64,000 nucleotides of DNA, from NCBI GenBank assembly GCA_902810075.1, contig LR778135.1, positions 1,674,001 to 1,738,000 of the forward strand, written 5' to 3'. Shown here piece by piece: positions 41,037 to 51,093 of this stretch; within the stretch, counting starts at the first letter, position 1, and each line of letters starts with the position of its first letter. This stretch comes from Ruminococcaceae bacterium BL-6 (lineage in GTDB: Bacteria > Bacillota > Clostridia > Oscillospirales > Acutalibacteraceae). Below the pieces are notes generated by a model. It was given only the letters and a program-made list of their open reading frames with translations, did no database searches and was not told where the DNA came from. The translations under genes and the position numbers were made by a program.

Positions 41037-41894
41037 TCACGCTCTCCGTTCCGATAATTTTTCATTGACCACTTCATAAAAGGTTCTCTGCTTCAGATTG
41101 ACCATCTGAACCGACAGCCGGGACTTTTTGAATTCGATGCATTCTCCGTCGGGGATTTTGAGAAAGGACTCTCCATCCAGCGTCAGGAAAATGTCGTCAT
41201 GATAATGAGAGGTCGTCTGAATGCGCAGCCTGGAGGCTTCGCCGAACACCACCGGGCGGGTGACCAGGGAATGCGGGCAGATCGGAGTGAGGATGATGCA
41301 CTGCATGGACGGGTCGATCACGGGCCCGCCCGCCGAAAGCGAATAGGCCGTCGAGCCGGTAGGCGTCGCCACGATCAGGCCGTCCGCCCGGTAGTCGCAG
41401 ATATCCTGGTCGTTGTAGGAAACCTTGAAATCCAGGATCTTGGTTCGGGAGCCGCGCGAAACGACCGCGTCGTTCAGCGCATAGTGTGGGGTTTTATACC
41501 GGTCGCTTTTCAGGGAGGCCTCCAGCATCATGCGCTCTTCGATCCGGTAGTTTCCGCCCGACAGGTTTTTCAGCTGCGCAAGCTCGTCGGCCTCCAGCCC
41601 CGCCACAAAGCCGAGCCGGCCGGCGTTGATCCCCAGGATCGGCTTTCCGGCGGACGCCGCGTGTTTGGCCGCGTGGATGATGGTGCCGTCGCCGCCGACC
41701 GCAATCACGATATCGCATCCGTCGATCATGCGCGTGAAATCGTCGCAGAAGGAGACCCCGGATGTTCCGAACGCACCACGCATGGCGCGGTCCATGAAAA
41801 CCTGCGCGCCGATGTCCCGAAGCTGCCGGATGACGGCTTCGGTGGCCTGCTGCGCGTTTTCTTTTGTCAGATTGGGGAGGATTGCCGTTTTCAA
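41037..41894 (-). CDS. nadK: NAD kinase
   Basis: 285 residues. Phosphorylates NAD to NADP. Contains the diagnostic GGDGTIIHAAKHA motif, NAGRLGFVAG, and TPTGSTAYSLSAGGP. It forms a tight cluster dxs-tlyA-nadK-argR-recN, the standard Firmicutes order. Confidence 0.96.
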   Translation of the reverse strand: MKTAILPNLTKENAQQATEAVIRQLRDIGAQVFMDRAMRGAFGTSGVSFCDDFTRMIDGCDIVIAVGGDGTIIHAAKHAASAGKPILGINAGRLGFVAGLEADELAQLKNLSGGNYRIEERMMLEASLKSDRYKTPHYALNDAVVSRGSRTKILDFKVSYNDQDICDYRADGLIVATPTGSTAYSLSAGGPVIDPSMQCIILTPICPHSLVTRPVVFGEASRLRIQTTSHYHDDIFLTLDGESFLKIPDGECIEFKKSRLSVQMVNLKQRTFYEVVNEKLSERRA

Positions 41895-41897
41895 ATG

Positions 41898-42713
41898 CTA
41901 TTCACCGCCGCTCAGTGTCTGATGGGAAAGTCCCACAAGGGATTTTACGGATATGCTCATCGTTGAAACAGGGGCATCCGATTTCTGAAGAAAAATCAGG
42001 TATTCGATATTTCCCTCCGGCCCCTTGATCGGGGAGAAGGTAAGGCCGAGGATGGAAAAGCCGTGCTCCAGAACAAACGAGCAGATCGTTTCGATGACTT
42101 CCTCGTGCACGGCCCTGTCCCGGACGACTCCCTTTTTGCCGACTTTACCCTTTCCCGCCTCAAACTGGGGCTTGATCAGGCAGACGGCCTGCGCGTTCGG
42201 CGCCGTGAATTCCCGGGCGACCGGCAGCACCAGCCGAAGGGAAATGAAGGAGACATCCACGCTGAAAAAATCGACCGGTTCCGGGACCTGTTCCTTTTTC
42301 AGATATCGGACGTTGGTTCGTTCCAGGCAGACGACGCGCGGGTCGGTGCGCAGCTTCCAGGCAAGCTGGCCGTAGCCGACATCCACGGCGTAGACTTTTT
42401 TTGCGCCGTTCTGAAGCATGCAGTCGGTAAACCCGCCCGTGGAAGCGCCGATATCCATGCACGTTTTGCCGTTCAGGCCGATCGGGAACAGGGACATCGC
42501 CTTTTCCAGCTTCAGGCCGCCGCGGCTGACATAGGGAAGCCCGCCGCCGCGCACTTCGATTTTCGTCCCGGCGGGAAGCATGGTGCCCGGTTTGTCCGCC
42601 TTCTGGTTGTCGGCGTAAACGTCCCCCATCATAATCAGCGCCCGTGCCTTTTCCCGGCTTTCCGTCAGGCCGAGCTCATAAACCAATGTGTCGAGCCTTT
42701 TCTTTTCCGTCAC
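41898..42713 (-). CDS. tlyA: TlyA-family rRNA 2'-O-methyltransferase
   Basis: 271 residues: an N-terminal S4 domain (RLDTLVYELGLTESREKARALIMMGDVYAD) and an FtsJ/RrmJ-like methyltransferase with SAM motif MDIGASTGGFTDCML. TlyA methylates 16S and/or 23S rRNA and affects capreomycin sensitivity. Older databases call it hemolysin A. Overlaps dxs by 4 bp. Confidence 0.93.
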   Translation of the reverse strand: MTEKKRLDTLVYELGLTESREKARALIMMGDVYADNQKADKPGTMLPAGTKIEVRGGGLPYVSRGGLKLEKAMSLFPIGLNGKTCMDIGASTGGFTDCMLQNGAKKVYAVDVGYGQLAWKLRTDPRVVCLERTNVRYLKKEQVPEPVDFFSVDVSFISLRLVLPVAREFTAPNAQAVCLIKPQFEAGKGKVGKKGVVRDRAVHEEVIETICSFVLEHGFSILGLTFSPIKGPEGNIEYLIFLQKSDAPVSTMSISVKSLVGLSHQTLSGGE

Positions 42714-44569
42714 TTTTCAAACTCCGTTTTTATGATCGTTTCCATACCCTTATCGTCCAGCCCCAGCTCGGATAGGGACTCCCCCATCGTCGCCTGTTGG
42801 ACGAAGCCGCTTTTTACGGCGTGCAGAACGATTTTTCCGCGATATCCCTGCTGATACAGCAGACAGGAAAAATGCTCGCCGATGCCGCCCCGGCGCATCC
42901 CCTCCTCAAAGAAGAAAATGCGGCCTGCCTGCCTGCAAAAGGCGATCGCTCCAGGGTCGAGCGGCTTGATGCGGTTCAGCTTCAATATTTTGACCGGTAT
43001 GTTCTCTTTTTTCAGGCGTTCCCGCGCCAGGCAGGCAAACGAGAACAGACGCCCGTAAGTGACCAGTACCGTCTGTGCCCCGGCGTCCCCGTAGACGTCG
43101 TAGGGATTTCCCGTAACGGTGAAATCCGCGGGCCTGTAAAGCTGATGGCCGCGCGGATACCGCACCGCCGCGACGCCCGTGCACCCGTATACCGCCGTAT
43201 TCAAAAAGAGGGAAAGTTCTTCGTAATAGGAGGGCGTAAAAATCGTCACGTTGGGAACCGCATTCAGCAGCGCGACGTCGAACAGGCCCTGATGGGTTTC
43301 CCCGTCCTCCCCCACTACACCCGCGCGGTCGATCGCCAGCGTGACTTTTGCGTTCTGAAGGGCGGCGTCGTGGATCACCTGGTCGACCCCGCGCTGCAGG
43401 AAAGTGGAATAGACCGCGAAAACCGGCAGCATGCCGCCCACGGCCAGCCCGCCCGCGAAAGTGACCGCGTGTTCCTCCGCGATCCCCACGTCGAAAAACC
43501 GGTCGGGAAATTCCTTTTTGAACCCCGAAAGGCCCGTCCCCGTCTCCATGGCCGCAGTGATGGCGCAGATCCTGTCATCCTGCTTTGCCATATTGCAAAG
43601 ACAGATTCCGAACTCCCTGGAAAAGTTGTCGCCGGAAGCCTCGGCCTCCCCCGTTTTGATATCGAAGCAGGAAATCCCGTGAAACGCGCCCGGATTTTTT
43701 TCCGCGAACGGATATCCCTTTCCCTTCGAGGTGATGACGTGCAGCAGGACGGGATGGCTGATGCTCTTGGCCGTCTGCAGCACCTTGATGAGCTGGGGGA
43801 TATTGTGCCCGTCGAACGGGCCGTAATACAGAAAGCCCATGTCCTCGAACAGGGTGCTGTGGTACAGCATCTGTTTCAGAACGGATTTGGAATTCAGAAG
43901 GAAGCGGTTGATGGGCCGCCCGATCACGGGGATGCGGTCCAGCGTTTTCTCGATGCTGCCCTTCATTTTCAGATAGCCCGGCTTCGTGCGGATATGCGCG
44001 AGATAACGGGCGATGGCGCCGACGTTTTTGGAAATCGACATCTTGTTGTCGTTCAGCACGACGATGAAATTTTTCGGGAACCGCCCCGCATTGTTCAGGC
44101 CCTCGTATGCAAGCCCGCCCGTCAGCGCGCCGTCGCCGATCACGGCGACCACATGCCCGGGCTCCTGATTCATGCGCTTGGCGTTGACAAGGCCGAGCGC
44201 CGCGGAGATCGAAGCGCTGCTGTGGCCCGAATGGAACGGGTCGTAGCTGCTTTCGCGCGGATTTGGAAAGCCTGAAAGGCCGTCTTTGGTGCGGATGGTC
44301 CCGATTTGGTCTCTCCGCCCCGTCAGGATTTTATGGGTGTAGCACTGATGCCCCACGTCCCATACGATTTTATCCTCGGGTTTGTCGAAAATATAGTGAA
44401 GGGCAACCGTAAGCTCCACGACCCCGAGGTTGGAAGCAAGATGGCCCCCGTTCGCGGAGACCGTTTCAATGATTTTCTCCCGGATTTCCCCGCAGAGTGC
44501 ATCCAGTTCCGACATGGAAAGGCCGCGCAGATCCTGCGGAGAATTGATTTTATTTAAAAGAAATCCCAT
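42710..44569 (-). CDS. dxs: 1-deoxy-D-xylulose-5-phosphate synthase
   Basis: 619 residues. Thiamine-diphosphate enzyme starting the MEP isoprenoid pathway. Family features: WDVGHQCYTHKILTGR, the ThDP motif GDGALTGGLAYEGLNNAG, and the DRAGVVGEDGETHQGLFDVALL transketolase segment. Starts a dxs-tlyA-nadK-argR-recN run. Confidence 0.97.
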   Translation of the reverse strand: MGFLLNKINSPQDLRGLSMSELDALCGEIREKIIETVSANGGHLASNLGVVELTVALHYIFDKPEDKIVWDVGHQCYTHKILTGRRDQIGTIRTKDGLSGFPNPRESSYDPFHSGHSSASISAALGLVNAKRMNQEPGHVVAVIGDGALTGGLAYEGLNNAGRFPKNFIVVLNDNKMSISKNVGAIARYLAHIRTKPGYLKMKGSIEKTLDRIPVIGRPINRFLLNSKSVLKQMLYHSTLFEDMGFLYYGPFDGHNIPQLIKVLQTAKSISHPVLLHVITSKGKGYPFAEKNPGAFHGISCFDIKTGEAEASGDNFSREFGICLCNMAKQDDRICAITAAMETGTGLSGFKKEFPDRFFDVGIAEEHAVTFAGGLAVGGMLPVFAVYSTFLQRGVDQVIHDAALQNAKVTLAIDRAGVVGEDGETHQGLFDVALLNAVPNVTIFTPSYYEELSLFLNTAVYGCTGVAAVRYPRGHQLYRPADFTVTGNPYDVYGDAGAQTVLVTYGRLFSFACLARERLKKENIPVKILKLNRIKPLDPGAIAFCRQAGRIFFFEEGMRRGGIGEHFSCLLYQQGYRGKIVLHAVKSGFVQQATMGESLSELGLDDKGMETIIKTEFEK

Positions 44570-44614
44570 TCCTGAACCTCTGTTTCACCGTGATGAAGGA
44601 TAGGATCGGATCGC

Positions 44615-45469
44615 CTACAATCCACAGTGGATCTTTGCGGCCGTCAGGGTGTTCTTCAGCAGCATCGCAATGGTCATGGGGCCCACGCCGCCCGGAACGG
44701 GCGTCAGATATGAAGCAACCGGCTCCACGGATTCAAAGTCCACATCCCCGCAGAGCTTTCCGTTTTCATCGCGGTTCATCCCGACGTCGATGACGGCGGC
44801 ACCGGGCTTCACCATATCGGCGGTGACAAATTTCGCCTTTCCCACAGCGCTCACCAGAATATCCGCCCCGCGGCAGATTTCTTTCAGGTCCTTCGTCTTG
44901 CTGTGGCAGATCGTCACGGTTCCGTTCTGGTGAAGCAAAAGCATGGACACCGGTTTTCCGACAATATTGCTCCGGCCGATCACCACGCAGTTTTTTCCTT
45001 CTATCACAATATTTTTGGATTTGAGAAGCTCGATGATTCCAGCCGGAGTGCAGGGCAGGAAACGGTAGTTCCCGATCATGATTTCCCCCACGTTTACCGG
45101 ATGGAACGCATCCACATCCTTATCCGGACGTATGGCTTCCACGATCGGCTTGTCATCCAGCCCCTCCGGCAGCGGAAGCTGAACCAGAATCCCGTCGATA
45201 TCTTCTTTTTCATTCAGCCGACGCACAAGGTCCATCAGCTGTTCCTGGGTAGTATCGGCGGACAGAAGGTATTTTTCCGAATAAATTCCGGCCTCTTCAC
45301 AGGCCTTTTCCTTATTGCGGACGTATGTTCTTGATGCGGGATCATCCCCGGCCAGCACGACCGCCAGCCCGGGCGTGACGCCCTGATCTTCCTGGAGCTT
45401 CAGAACCTCTTGCGCAATCTGCGCGCGTATCTGCGCGGCGACTGCCTTTCCGTCGATCAATTCCGCCAT
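44615..45469 (-). CDS. folD: Bifunctional methylene-THF dehydrogenase/methenyl-THF cyclohydrolase
   Basis: 284 residues. Interconverts one-carbon units on tetrahydrofolate. Has the substrate motif [28 protein letters not shown], the NADP-binding [15 protein letters not shown], and the C-terminal [18 protein letters not shown]. 45 bp upstream of dxs in transcription order. Confidence 0.97.
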   Translation of the reverse strand: MAELIDGKAVAAQIRAQIAQEVLKLQEDQGVTPGLAVVLAGDDPASRTYVRNKEKACEEAGIYSEKYLLSADTTQEQLMDLVRRLNEKEDIDGILVQLPLPEGLDDKPIVEAIRPDKDVDAFHPVNVGEIMIGNYRFLPCTPAGIIELLKSKNIVIEGKNCVVIGRSNIVGKPVSMLLLHQNGTVTICHSKTKDLKEICRGADILVSAVGKAKFVTADMVKPGAAVIDVGMNRDENGKLCGDVDFESVEPVASYLTPVPGGVGPMTIAMLLKNTLTAAKIHCGL

Positions 45470-45508
45470 AATTACTCCCCATTTTCTTTTATTTTTCTTT
45501 TTATCGGC

Positions 45509-46612
45509 TTAAGATTCCTCGCCGCCCTGATCTTTATTTTCTTCCGGCGCGCTTTCCTGCCGCTCTTCTTCCTGAGGCTTCTCAGATGCGCCGTCCTGCT
45601 CCGGCTCTTCCCGGTCAGGGGTGGAGACCGCGGATTCGCTTTCCGTGTCTTTCTCCTTATTTTCTTCCGCCGCTTCTTCCCCGGCCTTTTCTTCTTTATC
45701 GCCGAAAATCGTGCTGGTTCCGTCCTCGGGCGTTTCAGCGGGCTCGTCCTCGCTGCGGATTCCGTTCAGCTCCATCACCCCCGCGGCTCCGCACCCGGTA
45801 AGGCTCGTCTTTTTGCGAAAAACGATCAGCAGGACAACGCCGGCCAGAACCGTGACGGCGGCCAGAAGCTGCGAGACCCTCAGATCCAGAACGGGTGTGA
45901 TCAGGCTGTCGGTTCTGAGCCCCTCGATAAAGAAGCGCCCCAGCCCGTACCAGACCAAATAAAGCAGGAAAACCTGTCCGTCGTACCTTCTGAACTTTCT
46001 GCTAAAAATATGTAGCAGAACAAAGCCCAGAGCGCACCACAGCGATTCATAAAGGAAGCAGGGATGAACCGGGCCGGAGGCCACCATCTCCTGCGTCCGC
46101 TCGCTGAGCATTCCCCACGGAAGGTCCGTCTGCGTGCCGAACGCTTCCTGATTCACAAAGTTTCCCCAGCGCCCGATGGACTGGCCGATCAGAAAGCCCA
46201 GAGCGGCAAGGTCCAGAACGGCGGAAACCTTCAGCCTGCGCAGCCTTGCCATCAGCGCGCCGCAGAGCAGCCCGCCGATAATGCCGCCGTAAATGGCGAG
46301 CCCGCCGTTCCAGATGTACAGGATGCTGATCGGGTCCCGGATATACTGGTCGCCGGGATAGAACATCACATAATAGAGCCTTGCGCCCACGATGCCGCCG
46401 ATGATGCCGACGATGACGGCGTCGATCAGCTTATCCTGGTCCATATGAAACTTTTTGCAGCTCGACATCACATACAGGAACGCCAGCAGAAAGCCAGCCG
46501 CAATAATCACGCCGTACCACTGGATGGTAAAATCGCCGACTGTAAACGCCGTCGGGTTGATGGTAAATTTCCAGCCCAGCTTCGGGAACTGAACCGTGTG
46601 AATTTGATACAT
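45509..46612 (-). CDS. lgt: Prolipoprotein diacylglyceryl transferase with long acidic tail
   Basis: 367 residues from ATG 46612 (GGAGG, 8 bp spacing). Transfers diacylglycerol from phosphatidylglycerol to lipoprotein cysteines. About seven transmembrane helices and the Lgt signature (IGRWGNFVNQEAFG). The last 90 or so residues form an unusual hydrophilic tail very rich in E, D, K and S, predicted disordered and cytoplasmic, absent from typical Lgt (about 260-290 residues). Its role is unknown. Confidence 0.92.
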   Translation of the reverse strand: MYQIHTVQFPKLGWKFTINPTAFTVGDFTIQWYGVIIAAGFLLAFLYVMSSCKKFHMDQDKLIDAVIVGIIGGIVGARLYYVMFYPGDQYIRDPISILYIWNGGLAIYGGIIGGLLCGALMARLRRLKVSAVLDLAALGFLIGQSIGRWGNFVNQEAFGTQTDLPWGMLSERTQEMVASGPVHPCFLYESLWCALGFVLLHIFSRKFRRYDGQVFLLYLVWYGLGRFFIEGLRTDSLITPVLDLRVSQLLAAVTVLAGVVLLIVFRKKTSLTGCGAAGVMELNGIRSEDEPAETPEDGTSTIFGDKEEKAGEEAAEENKEKDTESESAVSTPDREEPEQDGASEKPQEEERQESAPEENKDQGGEES

Positions 46613-46627
46613 CCTGGTTGCCTCCAA

Positions 46628-47902
46628 TTATTTGATAGGTGAAACGACCGACAGGGCGGAATATTCTCTCAGCATCTGCTCCGCCAGACGTTTCTGCACA
46701 TCGGCAAGCTCCGTTTCGGCAAGGGTGTCAAGATAGGAAAACAGGCCGCGCCCCGCGAACGTCATGGAGACCATGGAATTTGCGATGGATTCCGGGCTGT
46801 TCAGGGCGGCCACGTTGCGCCCGTAAACGGCCTTTTTAGCGCGTTCAAAAGCAGCGGGGTCGATCCCGTCCCGGCGGAGGCGTTCGGCTTCCTTCCGGAT
46901 GATCTCGGCGACCGCATCCGGGTCCCTGGATTCGCCGGAGAAAATCACGGCGGAATATCCCGGGCCTTCAAAGTATTCGCTTTCAAACGACGAGGTGTTG
47001 ATGAGGGAGGCGTCGAGCAGGGTGCGGAACATCGGGGAAGCATCCGACGCCATCAGTTCCAGAAGGATCTCCGTCTGCGCGATTTCCCGTTCCGCCAGAC
47101 TGCGCGCGGGCTCTTTGAAGCCGAGCTGGAACAGCGGCACCGCGACCGAAAGCTTCTGTTCCACCCTGCTTTGCACGATCTCTTTCGGCTCCTCTTCAAA
47201 AATGCGGTCCACATGGACGGGCTTGGAGGGCTTCAGCATTCTGTCGCACAGGGCCAGCGCCTTTTCCGGGTCGATATTGCCCGCGACGCACAGGGCCATG
47301 TTGTTCAGGTTATAAAACGTATGGTAGCAGCGGTAAAGGTATTCAGGTGTGATCTTCGCGATGCTCTCCACGGTTCCGGCCACGTCGATCCGCACCGGAT
47401 GCTTGTGATAAAGCGCCCGGAGCAGGTTGAAAAAGACGAGCCAGCTCGGGTCGTCGTCGTACATCCGGATCTCCTGCCCGATGATCCCCTGCTCCTTCTG
47501 CACGGTCTGTTCCGTAAAATACGGGGACTGGACGAAATCCAGCAGGATTTCCAGCGACTCATAGACGCGGTCGGTGCAGGAAAAGAGGTAGCAGGTCATG
47601 TCGAACGTGGTGTAGGCGTTGGCGGAAGCCCCCGTCTTGGCATAGCGGAGGAAAGCATCCCCATCCTCGCTCTCGAACATCTTGTGCTCCAGATAATGGG
47701 CGATCCCCTCCGGAACCTTGCAGGCCTCCGTTTCGTCGGAGCGCTTGAACATGCTGTCGATAGAGCCGTACCTCGTGCCGAACACGGCGTAGGTCGAATG
47801 GCAGCCCTCCTTTGGGTAAATAAAAATCCGCAGCCCGGATGGATGCCTGACCTCATAATAGGAATCCTTCACCCGTTCATTTGTGATCTTCTTCATTTCC
47901 AT
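46628..47902 (-). CDS. M16 zinc peptidase, active partner (YmfH-like)
   Basis: 424 residues from ATG 47902 (GGGGGAAG upstream), overlapping the partner gene by 26 bp. Has the inverted zinc motif H-Y-L-E-H in EGIAHYLEHKMFE, followed downstream by the second glutamate region. Resembles Bacillus YmfH, which pairs with YmfF. Likely degrades small peptides. The open frame upstream to 48028 lies inside the partner gene and is not used. Confidence 0.87.
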   Translation of the reverse strand: MEMKKITNERVKDSYYEVRHPSGLRIFIYPKEGCHSTYAVFGTRYGSIDSMFKRSDETEACKVPEGIAHYLEHKMFESEDGDAFLRYAKTGASANAYTTFDMTCYLFSCTDRVYESLEILLDFVQSPYFTEQTVQKEQGIIGQEIRMYDDDPSWLVFFNLLRALYHKHPVRIDVAGTVESIAKITPEYLYRCYHTFYNLNNMALCVAGNIDPEKALALCDRMLKPSKPVHVDRIFEEEPKEIVQSRVEQKLSVAVPLFQLGFKEPARSLAEREIAQTEILLELMASDASPMFRTLLDASLINTSSFESEYFEGPGYSAVIFSGESRDPDAVAEIIRKEAERLRRDGIDPAAFERAKKAVYGRNVAALNSPESIANSMVSMTFAGRGLFSYLDTLAETELADVQKRLAEQMLREYSALSVVSPIK

Positions 47903-49181
47903 GCTGGTCTTCCCCCTTCCCTTCCAGACGATAAACCGTATCCAGAACCACGTTCCGGGCGGCCGCCACGATCTGTTCCTTTGTGACCGCCCGGATCTGT
48001 CCCACCGCTTCTTCCGGGGACAGAACATTTTTGCAGAAGGTCTGGGAAAGGTACCAGCTTTCCAGCCCGCCCAGAAAATCGCCGATCGTCCGATAGCTGT
48101 TGCAGAGGCTGAGCTTTGCCGCCCCGATCTCTTCGTCGCCGACGTTTCCTTTTTTGATCTCTTCCAGCTGGCGCAGGATCTCCTCCTTAGCCCTTTCGAT
48201 ATTTTTCGTTTCCACGCCGCTTTCCACCAGAAGAATCCCTTTGTTCCAGTCGTAGCGGGCCGCGCAGTAATAGCAAAGGCTCAGCTTTTCCCGCACGTTC
48301 AAAAACAGCTTGGAATTCGGCGTGCCGCCGAAAACGGCCGTCATCAGCTTTGTGGGGACAACATCATCCTGCGGCACGGCGGCGCCGGCGCGGAACCCAA
48401 GCACCAGCTTGGACTGCGCGACCGTCATGGTCTCTGTGACGTCCCTGGCCTTTTCCACGGTCTTTATCACTTTGGTCCCGCATTTTTCTAGCGCGCCGCG
48501 GCTGAATTTTGAAAACGCCCGGACAAAATCCTCGTAGATCTGATGGGGATCGCAGTCGCCCAGCGCCATGATTTCGATCCGCGCCGATTTCAGCGCATGC
48601 TCCCAGATTTCGGTCATACGGGGAAGCTTCAGGGACTGAATCTCCTCGCGGGTCCCGTAGCGGCTGATGCCGAACGCCTCGTCCCGGCACATGATCTGTT
48701 CGCAGCGGAGCCGTGAAAAAATACGCTTGTCGTTATAATCGGAATCGATCATTTCAATCGTCTGGCGCTTTTCCTGATGGAAGCCATCCAGCGGAAAAAG
48801 GCCGTCCGTGATGGGCGGGTCAAAAAGGATGCCGCAGAGAAGCTCGGCGAGATCGCCGGAGATATTTTCACCGTTCAGGGCATACCGGTCGGCCAGCCCG
48901 AGCGCGGCGATGGAGAGAACCTGATTTTCCCCGAGCTTGTAGACATCCGCATTGATGTCGGCGCCGTAAAGCTCGCTCAGCCGCTGGCTCAGTTTTGTGA
49001 AATCCGGATATTGCCTGCTTGCCCTTGCCAATAAAAAAGGAAGCAGCGCATTGGCTGCCGCCGTATCTTTCCGTATCGGTAATAAAAAGCTGACAGCGAT
49101 CCGCATGGTCTTGAAACGCGTATCCTGAATGCTTCTGAAATTGACGCCGTCGGCCACGGGACGCTGCTCAATTTTTACCAT
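47877..49181 (-). CDS. M16 peptidase-like protein, inactive partner (YmfF-like)
   Basis: 434 residues. M16 fold, but the HxxEH position reads LLARASRQYPD, so the zinc ligands are missing. As in YmfF/YmfH and other two-subunit M16 systems, it probably forms the non-catalytic half of a heterodimeric clamp with the downstream protein. Translationally coupled to it. Confidence 0.85.
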   Translation of the reverse strand: MVKIEQRPVADGVNFRSIQDTRFKTMRIAVSFLLPIRKDTAAANALLPFLLARASRQYPDFTKLSQRLSELYGADINADVYKLGENQVLSIAALGLADRYALNGENISGDLAELLCGILFDPPITDGLFPLDGFHQEKRQTIEMIDSDYNDKRIFSRLRCEQIMCRDEAFGISRYGTREEIQSLKLPRMTEIWEHALKSARIEIMALGDCDPHQIYEDFVRAFSKFSRGALEKCGTKVIKTVEKARDVTETMTVAQSKLVLGFRAGAAVPQDDVVPTKLMTAVFGGTPNSKLFLNVREKLSLCYYCAARYDWNKGILLVESGVETKNIERAKEEILRQLEEIKKGNVGDEEIGAAKLSLCNSYRTIGDFLGGLESWYLSQTFCKNVLSPEEAVGQIRAVTKEQIVAAARNVVLDTVYRLEGKGEDQHGNEEDHK

Positions 49182-49546
49182 TCATCGATCATCTCCAAAA
49201 TATAGTCAAGCTTATTTACTGTATATTATATCACAACGATACGACAGATAAAAGCAATAATATTCTAAATATTTTATGAACCGGCTCCCCGCAGAGCGCG
49301 AAATCCGGCTTTTTCCCGCCCGGGAGCAATCTGCAAATTTTTTCTTTTTTATTGCGTTTCACCTGCGATTGCAAACCTGTTTCCGCGTCCCTGCCGGGGA
49401 GGAACAAATCCGGGTTCGCAGCCGTCAGCGGGATTGTGCACTGGAAATATTATAGTATCTTCCAAACCGGGCAAAAACATTCGCTTTCAGAAATCGAAAG
49501 GGCATGTCCGCCTTTTCAAAACGCCAGCGCGGCTTGCTCCGATCCG
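49182..49546. other. Intergenic region, no gene seen
   Basis: Contains a minus-strand TATAAT near 49225-49235, likely the -10 of the M16 operon, with no convincing -35. The rest shows no ORF with a ribosome-binding site. It holds a second copy of an 18-bp word also found at 28246 (49396-49413), with weaker similarity continuing for about 26 bp. Confidence 0.5.
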
Positions 49547-50158
49547 TCAAAAATACCTCCCTTTTTTCAGAAGCAGCATCAGCATCAGATACCCGCTGAC
49601 GATCAGCAGGGAAAAATTATACCGCGAACGCAGCAAAATAAAAAAGCCGAGGATCGCGATCGGAAGGATCACAAAAAAAGAAACGACTTCCACGATTTTT
49701 TCGGAACGCTCCGCTTCCCGGCTGCGGCACAGGAACGAATACAGCGCCTGCCCGCCGTCCAGCGGCCCGACCGGAAGCGCGTTCAGCAGGGCGAGCAGCA
49801 GGTTTGCCGCCGCCAGATTGGCGAGATAAAGCGAGGAAGTCAGCAGAAAAACGCCCCAGCAGACGGCAAAGGCCAGAAGGTTCGCAGCCGGTCCGGCAAG
49901 CGCCACCCCCGCATCCTGCCCATAAGTGCGCCGGGAACCTTTTTTTTCCTGTATCTCGATTCCAAACAGGCTCATGCAGACCTGTTCGGGCGGAAAATGG
50001 AAAAGGGCCATTGCCGCAAAATGCCCGCTCTCGTGGAATGCCGTCGCCAAAAGCCCGACCCCGGCGATCCCCGTGCGGTCGATCAGGAGCGACAGCGTGA
50101 TCAGGGCCACAAACCAGAACCTGATCTTCACGCGGCAGCCGAATACCGTAAAACACAT
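49547..50158 (-). CDS. spoIVFB: Site-2 protease, SpoIVFB-like
   Basis: 203 residues, membrane-embedded M50 metalloprotease. Zinc motif H-E-S-G-H in TAFHESGHFAAM near 41-45 and the third ligand in LPVGPLDGGQ; about five hydrophobic segments. SpoIVFB releases pro-sigma-K in the mother cell. The start overlaps the stop of the M23-domain gene (TAATG), matching the spoIVFA-spoIVFB operon. Confidence 0.85.
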   Translation of the reverse strand: MCFTVFGCRVKIRFWFVALITLSLLIDRTGIAGVGLLATAFHESGHFAAMALFHFPPEQVCMSLFGIEIQEKKGSRRTYGQDAGVALAGPAANLLAFAVCWGVFLLTSSLYLANLAAANLLLALLNALPVGPLDGGQALYSFLCRSREAERSEKIVEVVSFFVILPIAILGFFILLRSRYNFSLLIVSGYLMLMLLLKKGRYF

Positions 50159-50997
50159 TACAGCTCCCTGCTCTTCAGCAAAGGCTGCGGGTCATAGCAG
50201 ACGCCCGAAAGGATCAGCTCAAAATGGACGTGCGGGCCGTCCGAATCCCCGGTGCTCCCCACCAGCGCGATCGGCTTTCCGTAAGTTACGGCGTCCCCCT
50301 TTTTCACCAGCAGGCTTTCACAGTGGGCATACCTTGTAACAATATTCCGCCCGTGGTCGATCAGCAGGTATTTGCCGTATGAATCGTTTTCCGCCGCCTC
50401 CGTCACCGTTCCGGGCAAGGCGGGGTAAATGCTGCTCCCCTTTTGGGCCGCGATGTCCACGCCGCGGTGGGGCTTATTGCCGCGCATGCCGAACCCGGAT
50501 GTGATGACCCCGCCCTTTACGGGCACGTCCAGAAAAACCGAAACCATAACCGGGGATTTGGAGTAAATGCTGGTGGTGTAGGTCACTCCGGAAGCTGAAG
50601 ATTCCGCAGGCGGCGCGGATGAGACCGGGGGATTGACCGGTTTCCCGGTCTTCTGGCCGGATCTGGGGGATGCAAAAAACTCCACCCAGGCTTCCGTGAC
50701 CCCGTTGATCTTTTCCTGGGCGATCAGCGAATCGTTCAGGTGCACGGAATACCAGTCCTTCACCGTGCCATAGGCGGCTCCCCCCATCGCCTTCAGAACC
50801 ATCACGGCCAGAAGGACCAGAAGGCAGAGAACCATCTGAATCATCACCAGATATTTTTTATGCGGCCTCTTCACCCGGCGCGGCGCTTCTTCCTCCTCTT
50901 CTTCCTCATCCTGATCCGGTTCCACATAGTGGTAATCGTAAGCGTACTGATAGCCTTCCTCGTCTGTTCTGTAATCCGTTCCGTCTTCTCTTTCCAT
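50158..50997 (-). CDS. spoIVFA: M23/LytM-domain membrane protein, SpoIVFA-like
   Basis: 279 residues from ATG 50997 (AGGAGGG, 9 bp spacing). Very acidic cytoplasmic N-terminus (run of E residues near 35), one transmembrane helix (MIQMVLCLLVLLAVMVL), linker, and a C-terminal LytM domain with apparently intact metal ligands (KPHRGVDIA and HVHFEL). Position before spoIVFB suggests SpoIVFA, the regulator that holds the protease inactive. SpoIIQ or a cortex endopeptidase are alternatives because of the intact active site. Confidence 0.72.
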   Translation of the reverse strand: MEREDGTDYRTDEEGYQYAYDYHYVEPDQDEEEEEEEAPRRVKRPHKKYLVMIQMVLCLLVLLAVMVLKAMGGAAYGTVKDWYSVHLNDSLIAQEKINGVTEAWVEFFASPRSGQKTGKPVNPPVSSAPPAESSASGVTYTTSIYSKSPVMVSVFLDVPVKGGVITSGFGMRGNKPHRGVDIAAQKGSSIYPALPGTVTEAAENDSYGKYLLIDHGRNIVTRYAHCESLLVKKGDAVTYGKPIALVGSTGDSDGPHVHFELILSGVCYDPQPLLKSREL

Positions 50998-51093
50998 GAT
51001 TGTCATCCCTCCTGCCAATTAATATGAAGGAAGGGACAGGATCATGACCGGCAAAAGAAAATCCGCCGTTTTCGCGGCGGATTTTTCAAGGAA

